Positions 1 through 8,061 of a stretch of DNA of 64,000 bases are shown here, piece after piece. Each line of letters begins with the position of its first letter. Position 1 is the stretch's first letter. The position numbers were made by a program, and so were the translations under genes. The stretch is from Stappia taiwanensis (lineage in GTDB: Bacteria > Pseudomonadota > Alphaproteobacteria > Rhizobiales > Stappiaceae). The notes under the pieces are model-generated. The model was not told the DNA's origin. It searched no databases and was given only the letters and a program-made list of their open reading frames with translations. The stretch covers positions 773,196 through 837,195 of the forward strand of contig NZ_BMCR01000001.1 of NCBI RefSeq assembly GCF_014635285.1, written 5' to 3'.

Positions 1-324
1 CCCGATCACAGCGCCGGCTCGGCGGCCGAACGGCTGCAGCTTGTCGACCGGGCGGTCGCCAGCTCCCACGCGCGCGGCACCACCTTCGACAAGGACGGCC
101 TCGCCGGGCACATCCTTGATCCGCGCACTGGCGCGCCGACCAAGAGCAGCATCACCGGCGCCAGCGTCGTTGCCGGCAATGCCGCGCTCGCCGATGGTCT
201 GTCCACCGCAGCATTGGTCGCCGGCGAAGCAACCTTCGCCGAGGCACTGCAGGCCTTCCCCGGCACCCGGGCCCGCCTCGTCGCCGCCGACGGCACGGCG
301 CGCTGGCTCAAGGCCGAGGGCTGA
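1..324 (+). CDS. apbE: FAD:protein FMN transferase, ApbE family (C-terminal part)
   Basis: The window opens inside this gene; 107 residues to the TGA are visible. ApbE-family enzymes attach FMN from FAD to a threonine of periplasmic or membrane targets such as NqrB and RnfG. The visible part carries the H-I-L-D-P-R-T-G motif at residues 40-47 and the A-D-x-L-S-T-A motif at about 67-73, which hold the FAD/metal site in this family. The N-terminus, and any lipoprotein signal, lies outside the window. It is convergent with ubiD and followed by an intrinsic terminator. Its target flavoprotein is not in this window. Confidence 0.85.
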   Translation, partial: PDHSAGSAAERLQLVDRAVASSHARGTTFDKDGLAGHILDPRTGAPTKSSITGASVVAGNAALADGLSTAALVAGEATFAEALQAFPGTRARLVAADGTARWLKAEG

Positions 325-372
325 AGGGCGGAAGGCTGACGCCCTGCCCCTTTGGCAGACCCACGAACAAAG

Positions 373-398
373 GGCGGAGGAGCGATCCTCCGCCTTTT
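373..398 (+). terminator. Intrinsic terminator after apbE
   Basis: An 8-bp perfect stem (GGCGGAGG / CCTCCGCC) with a 6-nt loop is followed by TTTT. It lies between the convergent apbE and ubiD genes and probably ends apbE transcription; the opposite side has only a short broken T run. Confidence 0.75.
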
Positions 399-457
399 CG
401 CGTCATGACAAGGCTTTCTGGAAACGGCGGCGAGACAGATTCTGTCGATACCCGCCG

Positions 458-1963
458 TCAGGTGCCGCCGAACAGCTCCTCCCAGCGCCCATCGACCCGC
501 GAGACCAAATCCTCGGGCATGGTCAGCCTGTCGGCGAAGGGGCGGTTGGTTTCCGCGCCGATCTTGATGGTGGCGTCGATCCCCAGCTTGCCACCGAGCC
601 CGACTTCCGGACTGGCGAAGTCGAGCTGATCCACCGGCGTACGCTCCAGAACCATCAGATCGCGCTGCGGATCGGCACGGGTCGCCACCGCCCACATCAC
701 ATCGGACCAGTTGCGAATGTCGATGTCCCGGTCCACCGCGATCACGTATTTGGTCATGGTGAATTGCGGCAAGAGCGACCAGAAGGCCATCATCGCCCGC
801 CGCGCCTGTCCCGGATAGCGCTTGTCGACGGAAAGCACCGCCATCCGGTAGGAGCAGGTTTCCGGCGGCAAATGCACATCGAGGATATCCGGCACCGCCT
901 GGGTCAGAAGCGGCGCGAACACATCGCTCATCGCCGCGCCGATCACCGCCGGCTCGTCCGGCGCCCGGCCGGTGAAGGTCGACAGATACGGTGCGTCCGC
1001 GCGCGCATGCAGCGCGGAAAGCTGCAGCACCGGATAGCACTCCGCATCGTTGTAATAGCCGGTGTGGTCGCCGAACGGCCCTTCCAGCGCGCTGTCGCCC
1101 GGCTGTACCGTGCCTTCCAGTACGATCTCCGCACTTACCGGCACATGCATCTCGATGCCGCGGCACGGGGCAAGACAGGTGCGCCGGCCATTGATCGCCC
1201 CGGCCAGCGCCAGTTCGCCCACCCCTTCGGGCGCCGGCAGTACGGCGGAAAGCAGCGTCGCCGGGTCGCAGCCGATCACCACCGCCACCGGCATCGGCTC
1301 ACCCAGATCCTCCCACATGCGGTAATGCTTTGCCCCACCGCGCATCGGCAGCCAGCGCAGGATCGCCCGATCCGGCCCCAGCACCTGCATCCTGTAGATG
1401 CCGAGATTGTAGGAACGCGGATCGTCCACCCCCGGCGGCCGGGTGATCACCATGCCCCAGGTGATCAGCGGGCCGGCATCGCCCGGCCAGCAGGTCTGCA
1501 CCGGCAACGCCGTCAGATCCACCTGCTGCGGCTCCAGCGCCTTCGGCCAGGACACCAGCTTCGGCCGGGCCGCGAGCCCGGCCCGGACCACTGGCAACAA
1601 CTCGCGCCAGGCGCCCAGCCCCTTGGGCGGAGACGGGGCGCGCAAGGCAGCGAGGAACTGGCCGAATCTCCGCAAGTCAGCCGCATCCAGCCCGAGCCCG
1701 GCGGCAACCCGTTCCCGCGTGCCGAAAAGGTTGGTCACCAGCGGGCGTGTGAAGGGTTTCCCCGCGCTATTGCAGGGTGTGTCGAAACGTAGCACCGGCC
1801 CGCCGGCGGCGATCACCCGGCGGTGGATTTCGGTTGCCTCCAGCTCCACCGCCACCGGTGCGGCGATCCGGGTCAGCTCTCCCCCGCTCTCGAAATGGTT
1901 CAAAAACGCGGAAAGATCGGCAAAGGGCGGCAGGGAACGCAGGTGCATGGGCGGAGACTTCAT
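458..1963 (-). CDS. ubiD: UbiD family prenylated-FMN decarboxylase
   Basis: A 501-residue protein of the UbiD family, which removes the carboxylate from polyprenyl-4-hydroxybenzoate in ubiquinone synthesis using prenylated FMN supplied by UbiX. Length and layout fit the family. Visible motifs include N-L-G-I-Y-R-M near the middle, the conserved L-E-G-P-F-G-D-H-T-G-Y-Y stretch that carries an active-site glutamate, and the C-terminal D-A-T-I-K. An alternative start lies five codons downstream (MHLRSL); neither has a strong ribosome site. The gene diverges from ubiTUV across 154 bp containing an FNR-like box, which supports a ubiquinone role over aromatic-acid decarboxylation, although UbiD relatives do both. 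No ubiX is present in the window. Confidence 0.88.
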   Translation of the reverse strand: MKSPPMHLRSLPPFADLSAFLNHFESGGELTRIAAPVAVELEATEIHRRVIAAGGPVLRFDTPCNSAGKPFTRPLVTNLFGTRERVAAGLGLDAADLRRFGQFLAALRAPSPPKGLGAWRELLPVVRAGLAARPKLVSWPKALEPQQVDLTALPVQTCWPGDAGPLITWGMVITRPPGVDDPRSYNLGIYRMQVLGPDRAILRWLPMRGGAKHYRMWEDLGEPMPVAVVIGCDPATLLSAVLPAPEGVGELALAGAINGRRTCLAPCRGIEMHVPVSAEIVLEGTVQPGDSALEGPFGDHTGYYNDAECYPVLQLSALHARADAPYLSTFTGRAPDEPAVIGAAMSDVFAPLLTQAVPDILDVHLPPETCSYRMAVLSVDKRYPGQARRAMMAFWSLLPQFTMTKYVIAVDRDIDIRNWSDVMWAVATRADPQRDLMVLERTPVDQLDFASPEVGLGGKLGIDATIKIGAETNRPFADRLTMPEDLVSRVDGRWEELFGGT

Positions 1964-2049
1964 CGAGGACAGCCGGGCCGGCGGATCGCATAGCGCGCGC
2001 CCGGGCCCGAGCGTGGCACGCGAGGATGCGACAAAATCGACACTCCGCC

Positions 2050-2063
2050 TTGACCTTGATCAA
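2050..2063. promoter_or_regulatory. FNR/Anr-type box between ubiD and ubiT
   Basis: The sequence TTGAC-CTTG-ATCAA matches the FNR/Anr/FnrL consensus TTGAT-N4-ATCAA at 9 of 10 positions. It sits 54 bp upstream of the ubiT start codon and 86 bp upstream of the divergent ubiD start. A class II activator position for ubiTUV is plausible. The match is seen directly; binding by an FNR-like protein is inferred. Confidence 0.7.
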
Positions 2064-2117
2064 GGGGCGCGCCTCGGAGCGAGCGGTACAGTCCGGCACG
2101 CGAGCAAAGAGGCCCCC

Positions 2118-2678
2118 ATGACACGCCATCGAGACTGCGGAGAACTCCCGCCCGTTGTCGCCCTTCTGACCAAACCGCTTCCCCGCCGTCCGCTGGAACT
2201 GATCCTCACCCGCCTGGTGCGCCAGTTCGTGGAGCGGCGCCCGGAGCTGATCGAACGGCTCGGCCCCACCGCCCAGGTGCCCATCGCCGTCGTTCCCACC
2301 GACCTGCCCCATGCCTTCATCGTCAACCTGGACGGGCCGCGCTCGCGCATCGACGTGGTCGCCAGCGATCAGGCAACGCGCGCGGCGGCGCGGATCGAGG
2401 GGCCGCTATTGATTCTGCTCGGCCTGTTCGATGGCAGCTATGACGGCGATGCGGCCTTCTTCGCCCGCGATATCGCCATCGAGGGCGCGACCCAGCACGT
2501 GCTGGCCCTGCGCAACACGCTGGAGGAAGCCGACCTCACCCCGGCCGAATTCGCCGGCCTCAGCGGCAATCTCGCCGAGATCGTCAACCGCCGCACGGGC
2601 GAGGCGCTCGGCCTTGCCCGCCGTATGCTCGGCGCGCCCGCCGCCGACACCCATGGAACTCCGGAGCATGGCCGATGA
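2118..2678 (+). CDS. ubiT: UbiT, SCP2-domain accessory factor of O2-independent ubiquinone synthesis
   Basis: A 186-residue protein with a sterol-carrier SCP2-like lipid-binding domain (about residues 25-125; hydrophobic core I-E-G-P-L-L-I-L-L-G-L-F-D-G). UbiT works with UbiU and UbiV in the oxygen-independent hydroxylation route to ubiquinone, probably binding prenylated intermediates. The ATG at 2118 was chosen because it begins the conserved region and follows a purine-rich AAAGAGG-like sequence. The stop codon overlaps the ubiU start by 4 bp (ATGA), so the two are translationally coupled. The assignment rests on the SCP2 fold plus the ubiUV context. Confidence 0.88.
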   Translation: MTRHRDCGELPPVVALLTKPLPRRPLELILTRLVRQFVERRPELIERLGPTAQVPIAVVPTDLPHAFIVNLDGPRSRIDVVASDQATRAAARIEGPLLILLGLFDGSYDGDAAFFARDIAIEGATQHVLALRNTLEEADLTPAEFAGLSGNLAEIVNRRTGEALGLARRMLGAPAADTHGTPEHGR

Positions 2679-3691
2679 GCTGTCAAGCTGAAACCGCCGC
2701 GCCGTTCGAACTGGTCTGCCCAGCCGGAACGCCCGCGGCCCTGCGCGCCGCCGTGGACGCCGGCGCCCACGCGATCTACTGCGGCTTCAACAACGAAACC
2801 AACGCCCGCAACTTTCCCGGCCTGAACTTCTCCGAGGCCGAGATGGCCAAGGGCGTCGACTATGCCCATCGCCATGGCGCCAAGGTGCTGGTCGCCATCA
2901 ACACCTTCGCCCGGGCCGGCTCCGTGGAGATCTGGCAGCGCGCGGTGGATGCGGCTGCCGAGGCCGGCGCCGATGCGCTGATCGCCGCCGATCTCGCCGT
3001 GCTGGAACACGCCGCCCGGCACCAGCCCGGCACAAGGTTGCACCTCTCCGTCCAGGCCGCCGCCAACACGCCCGAGGCGATCCGCTTTTATGCCGAGACC
3101 TTCGGGGTCAAGCGGGTGGTGCTGCCCCGGGTCCTGTCGGTGGAGGAGATCGCCCGGCTCAATCGCGAAATCGCGGTGGAAACCGAGGTGTTCGTCTTCG
3201 GCGGTCTTTGCGTGATGACCGAGGGGCGCTGCGCCCTCTCCTCCCACGCCACCGGCAAGTCGCCGAACCTCACCGGCGTCTGCTCGCCGCCGGATCATGT
3301 GGCCTATGAGGAAAACGCCGATGGCACTCTGCTGGCGCGGCTCGGCGGCTTCACCATCGACCGTTTCGCCGCAGGGGAGCCGGCGGGCTACCCGACCCTG
3401 TGCAAGGGCCAGTTCAGCGCCATGGGCAAGACCGGCTATCTGTTTGAGGATCCGGTGAGCCTCAATGCCGCCGCCCTGCTGCCGGCCCTGCGCGATGCGG
3501 GCGTCACCGCGCTGAAGATCGAAGGACGCCAGCGTGGCAAGGCCTATGTGAGCAGCGTCGTGCGCGCCTTCCGCCGGGCGGTGGATGCGCTGGCGCGCGG
3601 CGAGCCGGAAACCGATCTGGCCGGCGAACTGGCCGCCCTTGCCGAAGGGGGCCGGCAGACCACCGGCGCCTACCGCAAAACCTGGCGCTGA
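2675..3691 (+). CDS. ubiU: UbiU, U32-family Fe-S protein for O2-independent ubiquinone hydroxylation
   Basis: A 338-residue U32 peptidase-family protein. It forms the 4Fe-4S heterodimer UbiU-UbiV that hydroxylates ubiquinone precursors without oxygen, with prephenate as the reported oxygen donor in E. coli. Cysteines 179, 186, 203 and 243 have almost the same spacing (7, 17, 40) as the E. coli UbiU cluster ligands (7, 17, 39). The motifs G-G-L-C-V-M-T-E-G-R-C and T-L-C-K-G are clear. It starts inside the ubiT stop codon and is 12 bp upstream of ubiV, forming a tight three-gene operon. Confidence 0.94.
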   Translation: MSCQAETAAPFELVCPAGTPAALRAAVDAGAHAIYCGFNNETNARNFPGLNFSEAEMAKGVDYAHRHGAKVLVAINTFARAGSVEIWQRAVDAAAEAGADALIAADLAVLEHAARHQPGTRLHLSVQAAANTPEAIRFYAETFGVKRVVLPRVLSVEEIARLNREIAVETEVFVFGGLCVMTEGRCALSSHATGKSPNLTGVCSPPDHVAYEENADGTLLARLGGFTIDRFAAGEPAGYPTLCKGQFSAMGKTGYLFEDPVSLNAAALLPALRDAGVTALKIEGRQRGKAYVSSVVRAFRRAVDALARGEPETDLAGELAALAEGGRQTTGAYRKTWR

Positions 3692-3703
3692 GGACCAATC
3701 GCC

Positions 3704-4600
3704 ATGACCGCAATCGAACTGGCCATCGGCCCCTGCCTCTTCAACTGGTCGCCGGAGCATCTCACCGATTTCTACGCCCGCATCGCCGACGAGGCGCCGG
3801 TGGAGCGGGTCTACCTGGGTGAGGTGGTCTGCGGCAAGCGCATGCCGTTTTCCGATCCGGTGTGGCCCCAAGTGATCGAGCGACTGCAGCGCGCCGGCAA
3901 GACCGTGGTGCTGTCGTCGCTGGCACTGCCGGCCACCGTGCGCGAGCGCAAGGCCATGATCGGGCTCGCCGAGGCCGGACTGCCGCTGGAATTCAACGAC
4001 ATGTCCATGCTGGCAACCACCGCGCCCGGTCCCTTCGTCGCCGGACCGTTCCTCAATGTCTACAACGAGGCAGCGCTTGGCGCCCTCGTTCGCCATGGCG
4101 CCAGCGACTGGTGCCCGCCGGTGGAGGTGCCGCTTGCCTCGATCGCCGCCGTTGCCCGGGCTCACCCGCAGGTGACGGTGGAGCTGTTTGCCTTCGGCCG
4201 GCTGCCGCTGGCGCTCTCCGGCCGCTGCTACCATGCCCGCGCCCACGGATTGTCCAAGGATTCCTGCCAGTTCGTCTGCGAAAAGGACCCGGACGGCATG
4301 AACGTGGCGACGCTGGACAAGGCCCGCTTCCTCGCGGTCAACGGCATCCAGACCCTGTCCGACAGTTGTCAGGTGGTGACTCTTGGTCCGGAACGGCTGA
4401 TGGAGAACGGCGTCTCCCGCCTGCGCCTGTCGCCGCATACGGTGGATATGGTCGAGGTTGCCCGCGCCTATCGCGATCTCTTGGACGGCACGGCATCGGA
4501 AGCGGAAACGGAAGCGCGGCTGACCGCGATGGACCTGCCCGGCCCGCCCTGCAACGCCGCCCTTGCCGGTGAGGCCGGCTGGCGGCAGGTCGCCCTCTGA
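3704..4600 (+). CDS. ubiV: UbiV, U32-family Fe-S protein partner of UbiU
   Basis: A 298-residue U32-family protein, the second subunit of the UbiUV heterodimer. Cys43 (G-E-V-V-C-G-K-R), Cys175, Cys188 and Cys192 reproduce the ligand spacing of E. coli UbiV (13 then 4 between the last three), so a 4Fe-4S cluster is expected. It is the last gene of ubiTUV. No clear intrinsic terminator follows within the next 60 bp, where the cold-shock gene promoter begins. Confidence 0.94.
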   Translation: MTAIELAIGPCLFNWSPEHLTDFYARIADEAPVERVYLGEVVCGKRMPFSDPVWPQVIERLQRAGKTVVLSSLALPATVRERKAMIGLAEAGLPLEFNDMSMLATTAPGPFVAGPFLNVYNEAALGALVRHGASDWCPPVEVPLASIAAVARAHPQVTVELFAFGRLPLALSGRCYHARAHGLSKDSCQFVCEKDPDGMNVATLDKARFLAVNGIQTLSDSCQVVTLGPERLMENGVSRLRLSPHTVDMVEVARAYRDLLDGTASEAETEARLTAMDLPGPPCNAALAGEAGWRQVAL

Positions 4601-4663
4601 CCATCGGTTTGGCGGGTTTCCGCGCCCCACCCCGGTCAGCGCAGGTGTTGTTCGTTTCTCATC

Positions 4664-4692
4664 TTGTGCTGGCCGGAGAACGTGCCTATATA
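4664..4692 (+). promoter_or_regulatory. Putative sigma-70 promoter of the cold-shock gene
   Basis: TTGTGC and TATATA are separated by 17 bp. A start near 4700 would give a leader of about 135 nt before the cold-shock ORF. Long structured leaders are typical of cspA-type genes, where they act as RNA thermosensors. The promoter is a consensus match only. The 4601-4833 interval shows no protein-coding potential. Confidence 0.5.
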
Positions 4693-4833
4693 GGGATCAT
4701 CGATCTTGGCTGACGAATTTTGTTCCGCGCCGATGGCGCTCTGACGATCTTCCCTATCAATGTCGACGCCATCCGTTCATCCTGGAACATCTGGGGTGGG
4801 CATTTTTCTCTGAGCGATTGAAAGGAAATCGTC

Positions 4834-5043
4834 ATGAGCATTGGAACCGTAAAATTCTTCAACACCACCAAGGGCTTCGGCTTCATTCAGCCGGATGAGG
4901 GCGGTGCGGACGTGTTCGTTCACATCTCCGCTGTGGAGCGCTCCGGCATGCATACGCTGGTCGAAGGCCAGAAGGTTTCGTTCGACGTTGTCAAGGACAA
5001 CCGTTCGGGCAAGAACGCTGCTGAAAACCTTCAGTCTGTGTAA
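4834..5043 (+). CDS. Cold-shock domain protein, CspA family
   Basis: A 69-residue single cold-shock domain, the usual length. RNP1 (K-G-F-G-F-I, residues 14-19) and RNP2 (V-F-V-H-I-S, about 29-34) are intact, so it should bind single-stranded RNA or DNA and act as an RNA chaperone. A ribosome site (AAAGGA) lies about 7 nt upstream of the ATG. It is monocistronic, with its own promoter-like sequence, a long leader and a strong terminator. The paralog cannot be specified, so no symbol is given. Confidence 0.96.
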   Translation: MSIGTVKFFNTTKGFGFIQPDEGGADVFVHISAVERSGMHTLVEGQKVSFDVVKDNRSGKNAAENLQSV

Positions 5044-5104
5044 TTACGTCTTATTCAATCCATGACCGCTCTTGTGCTGGCACGGATTGTCGAGATGAAG
5101 AAGA

Positions 5105-5130
5105 GGTCGGGCTCACGCCCGGCCTTTTTT
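5105..5130 (+). terminator. Intrinsic terminator after the cold-shock gene
   Basis: An 8-bp GC-rich stem (one G-U pair) with a 4-nt loop is followed by six T residues, 61 nt after the cold-shock stop codon. Confidence 0.85.
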
Positions 5131-5230
5131 GTTTTGGGGGCGCCCGCCTTGTGACCGGATCCCCGCGCCCACGCCGCATGCCGGCGAAAAACCCGTTTTG
5201 ACTGGGCGCATGTCCCAGCCTGGAGGTCTT

Positions 5231-6268
5231 GTGAAAAATGATGCCGCCGCGCACACCGCCCCCGTGCGCGATGCCCGCTCCTGGAGTGCCGTTCTGGCGA
5301 ATTACCGCCATCCGAGCACGGCCCGCAGCATCTTCGAGGTCGTCGTCACCGTGCTTCCTTTCGCCAGCCTGTGGGCGCTGGCCAGCTATTGCGCTGTTCA
5401 TGGCATCTGGTGGGGCCTGCTGCTGACGATCCCCGCCGCCGGCTTTCTCATCCGCATGTTCATTCTCCAGCATGACTGCGGCCATGGCGCGCTGTTCACC
5501 CGGCGCAATGCCAATGACTGGACCGGGCGCATGATCGGCGTTCTCACCCTCACCCCTTACGACTACTGGCGCCGCACCCACGCCATCCATCACGCCACCG
5601 CGGGCAATCTGGACAAGCGCGGCATCGGCGACGTCGATACCCTGACGGTCGCCGAATACCGGGCGCTGTCGCGCTGGGGCCGCCTGCGCTACCGGCTGTA
5701 CCGGAACCCGGTGGTGATGTTCGGACTGGGGCCCGCCTGGCTGTTCATCTGCCAGTACCGCCTGCCGGTCGGTTTGATGCGCGCCGGGGTGCAGCCCTGG
5801 GCCTCGACGCTCGCCACCAATCTGGGCATCGCCCTGCCGGTCGCCGGGCTGATCTGGCTGATGGGCCTCGGCCCGTTCCTGATGGTGCAATTGCCGATCA
5901 CGCTGATGGCCGCCACCGGCGGTGTCTGGCTGTTCTACATCCAGCATCAGTTCGAGGAGACCCACTGGTCGGAGGGCGACGACTGGACCTTCCAGCATGC
6001 CGCCTTGCATGGCAGTTCCCATTACGACCTGCCGGCGGTGCTGCAGTGGATCACCGGCAACATCGGCATCCACCACGTGCATCACCTGTCCAGCAAGGTG
6101 CCGTTTTACCGCCTGCCGCAGGTCTTGCGCGACCACCCGCAACTGCGGGACATCGGCCGCATCACCTTCCGCCAGAGCCTTGGCTGCATCAAGCTCGTCC
6201 TGTGGGACGAACAGGCCCGGCGGCTGGTCTCCTTCCGCGAGGCCCGCGCCCTGCCCGCCCCGGCCTGA
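5231..6268 (+). CDS. Membrane fatty acid desaturase
   Basis: An integral-membrane di-iron desaturase of about 345 residues. The three histidine boxes are present: H-D-C-G-H, H-A-I-H-H and H-V-H-H, with hydrophobic segments between them. The class inserts a double bond into acyl chains of membrane lipids using O2 and ferredoxin or cytochrome b5-type donors. The GTG at 5231 is preferred because TGGAGG lies 4 nt upstream; an in-frame ATG at 5210 is the alternative. Regiospecificity cannot be read from sequence. The stop codon lies against the decayed end of the CRISPR array, 61 bp before the first intact repeat. Confidence 0.86.
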   Translation: MKNDAAAHTAPVRDARSWSAVLANYRHPSTARSIFEVVVTVLPFASLWALASYCAVHGIWWGLLLTIPAAGFLIRMFILQHDCGHGALFTRRNANDWTGRMIGVLTLTPYDYWRRTHAIHHATAGNLDKRGIGDVDTLTVAEYRALSRWGRLRYRLYRNPVVMFGLGPAWLFICQYRLPVGLMRAGVQPWASTLATNLGIALPVAGLIWLMGLGPFLMVQLPITLMAATGGVWLFYIQHQFEETHWSEGDDWTFQHAALHGSSHYDLPAVLQWITGNIGIHHVHHLSSKVPFYRLPQVLRDHPQLRDIGRITFRQSLGCIKLVLWDEQARRLVSFREARALPAPA

Positions 6269-6285
6269 CCCCGCCCCCCCCAATC

Positions 6286-6295
6286 AGGGGGCGAC
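6286..6295 (-). repeat. Decayed terminal CRISPR repeat
   Basis: The last 10 bases of the repeat as read on the + strand (AGGGGGCGAC) are retained here, while the remainder no longer matches. A spacer-length interval of 34 bp separates it from the first intact repeat. A degenerate repeat is typical of the leader-distal, oldest end, which fits transcription on the minus strand. Confidence 0.6.
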
Positions 6296-6329
6296 GGATC
6301 CGTGCGAACAGAGCCTTGCGGCCGTCCAT

Positions 6330-7791
6330 GTTTCAATCCACGCCCCCGTGAGGGGGCGACCGTCAACGGCCGTCAGGCCTCCTTCGCGCTTGAACAGTTT
6401 CAATCCACGCCCCCGTGAGGGGGCGACCTGGAGATTCAGTCGGGCGCGCTGGTGCTGGTGGTTTCAATCCACGCCCCCGTGAGGGGGCGACCGGCTAGGG
6501 CAAGCGGCGTGCCGTAGGAGTCCAGTTTCAATCCACGCCCCCGTGAGGGGGCGACTGGGGTGGCGGCCGGTGGCCTTTTCAGAAATCGAGTTTCAATCCA
6601 CGCCCCCGTGAGGGGGCGACGGCTCGTGTCATTGCAGAGGAAACCCCAGACGCGGTTTCAATCCACGCCCCCGTGAGGGGGCGACCCTTGTATTCTCGCG
6701 GTCTTGCGTAAGCCGCCGTGTTTCAATCCACGCCCCCGTGAGGGGGCGACGATCCAGGCGCTCAATGAGCGGATCGCCGAGATGTTTCAATCCACGCCCC
6801 CGTGAGGGGGCGACCGCCGGCGGCTGCGGCTCGGCCGCCTCAACGCCGGTTTCAATCCACGCCCCCGTGAGGGGGCGACGCGATCCGCGGTCGATGCGAT
6901 CGCTTGGGGGATGTTTCAATCCACGCCCCCGTGAGGGGGCGACCGGATGATGTTGATCTTGGCGCGTACCAGATCGAGTTTCAATCCACGCCCCCGTGAG
7001 GGGGCGACGCGAGGTGCTGACCGCCGGGCACTACGTCTACTGGTTTCAATCCACGCCCCCGTGAGGGGGCGACCGTCGGAGATTTCAAGGACCTTTCCCG
7101 CTCCGACGTTTCAATCCACGCCCCCGTGAGGGGGCGACACGTCCTTACCGAGCGCGCACGGCAAATCGCCGAAGTTTCAATCCACGCCCCCGTGAGGGGG
7201 CGACGTCTCATCGAGCACCCATGTGAGCGTGAGCGCGGTGTTTCAATCCACGCCCCCGTGAGGGGGCGACAAGTTGCCGCGCGTCACGTCCCCCGTAACG
7301 GTGGTTTCAATCCACGCCCCCGTGAGGGGGCGACGATCCGCGTCCTCCATCGCCGCTACGGCGCTGAGGTTTCAATCCACGCCCCCGTGAGGGGGCGACA
7401 TCAACGCTGTATCTTTCATGTATTGGATTGTCTGTTTCAATCCACGCCCCCGTGAGGGGGCGACCGCGCCTTGGCCCAGTGCTGATCCATGCCAGCGCGT
7501 TTCAATCCACGCCCCCGTGAGGGGGCGACGCGCCCGATTTTGAAATCCAGACCTCTTGCGAAGCGCGTTTCAATCCACGCCCCCGTGAGGGGGCGACTAT
7601 CTCGCAATAGATCGCTGTCCCTATCGCTAGCGGTTTCAATCCACGCCCCCGTGAGGGGGCGACCGCCAAGCCGCAGGATCTGCCGATGATCATGGCGTTT
7701 CAATCCACGCCCCCGTGAGGGGGCGACTCGTTCCGGGTCATCAGGCCGTTCTGCGTCATCGTTTCAATCCACGCCCCCGTGAGGGGGCGAC
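6330..7791 (-). CRISPR. Type I-C CRISPR array, 23 repeats and 22 spacers
   Basis: There are 23 copies of a 31-bp repeat that, on the + strand, starts GTTTCAATCCACGC and ends GAGGGGGCGAC. Repeats begin at 6330, 6397, 6461, 6525, 6590, 6655, 6720, 6784, 6849, 6913, 6978, 7043, 7108, 7174, 7240, 7304, 7369, 7434, 7499, 7567, 7633, 7697 and 7761, and all look identical. Spacers are 33-37 bp, mostly 33-34, and none repeats. The complement ends GTGGATTGAAAC, the usual 3' end of type I-C repeats, so crRNAs are made from the minus strand, co-directional with the cas genes, and the leader lies at the high-coordinate end. The inner palindrome (CGCCCCC / GGGGGCG) forms the hairpin recognised by Cas5c. 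Confidence 0.98.
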
Positions 7792-8061
7792 GTCCCCTTG
7801 CTATCATATTGAGGGACCAAACAAAATCGGGCGCGTTGCGCGAACCTGCCTCGCTTGACGCGCAGCGCAGGGTCGGGCGGCCCCGCCCGTAGAAAAAAGA
7901 TCAGCGATTTCAATAACCTAGAAGGAGCGCGAACCTCCCGGGGTTTTCCGGCACGCTTGCGGTTCGCGCGGGGCGAGCGACGCTTCCCCGCTCCCCCAAC
8001 GGCACGGCGGCGCCCTCCGGATCGGGGGCGCCGCCACGCAACTTTGCAGCAAAGACAAGAG
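7792..8061 (-). other. Probable CRISPR leader and cas7 downstream region
   Basis: This 270-bp non-coding interval separates cas7c from the leader-proximal repeat. On the minus strand a TATGAT -10-like hexamer (7808 to 7803) lies 11 nt before the first repeat. A 10-bp perfect inverted repeat at 8006-8035 follows cas7c but has no T tract. No frame resembles cas4, cas1 or cas2, so the adaptation module normally found here in type I-C is absent. Confidence 0.6.

Noticed and set aside
6629..7703. Open frames across the CRISPR array with a recurring F-N-P-R-P-R-E-G-A-T peptide
   Set aside because: They are translations of the CRISPR repeats, not proteins.
7887..7912. GC hairpin CGGGCGG/CCGCCCG next to an A-run in the leader
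   Set aside because: The A-run lies on the wrong side for a terminator of the minus-strand cas operon, and no + strand gene precedes it.
7792..8061. Possible remnant of cas2, cas1 or cas4 between cas7 and the array
   Set aside because: No frame in either direction resembles these proteins, and the interval is too short. It was treated as leader and downstream sequence.
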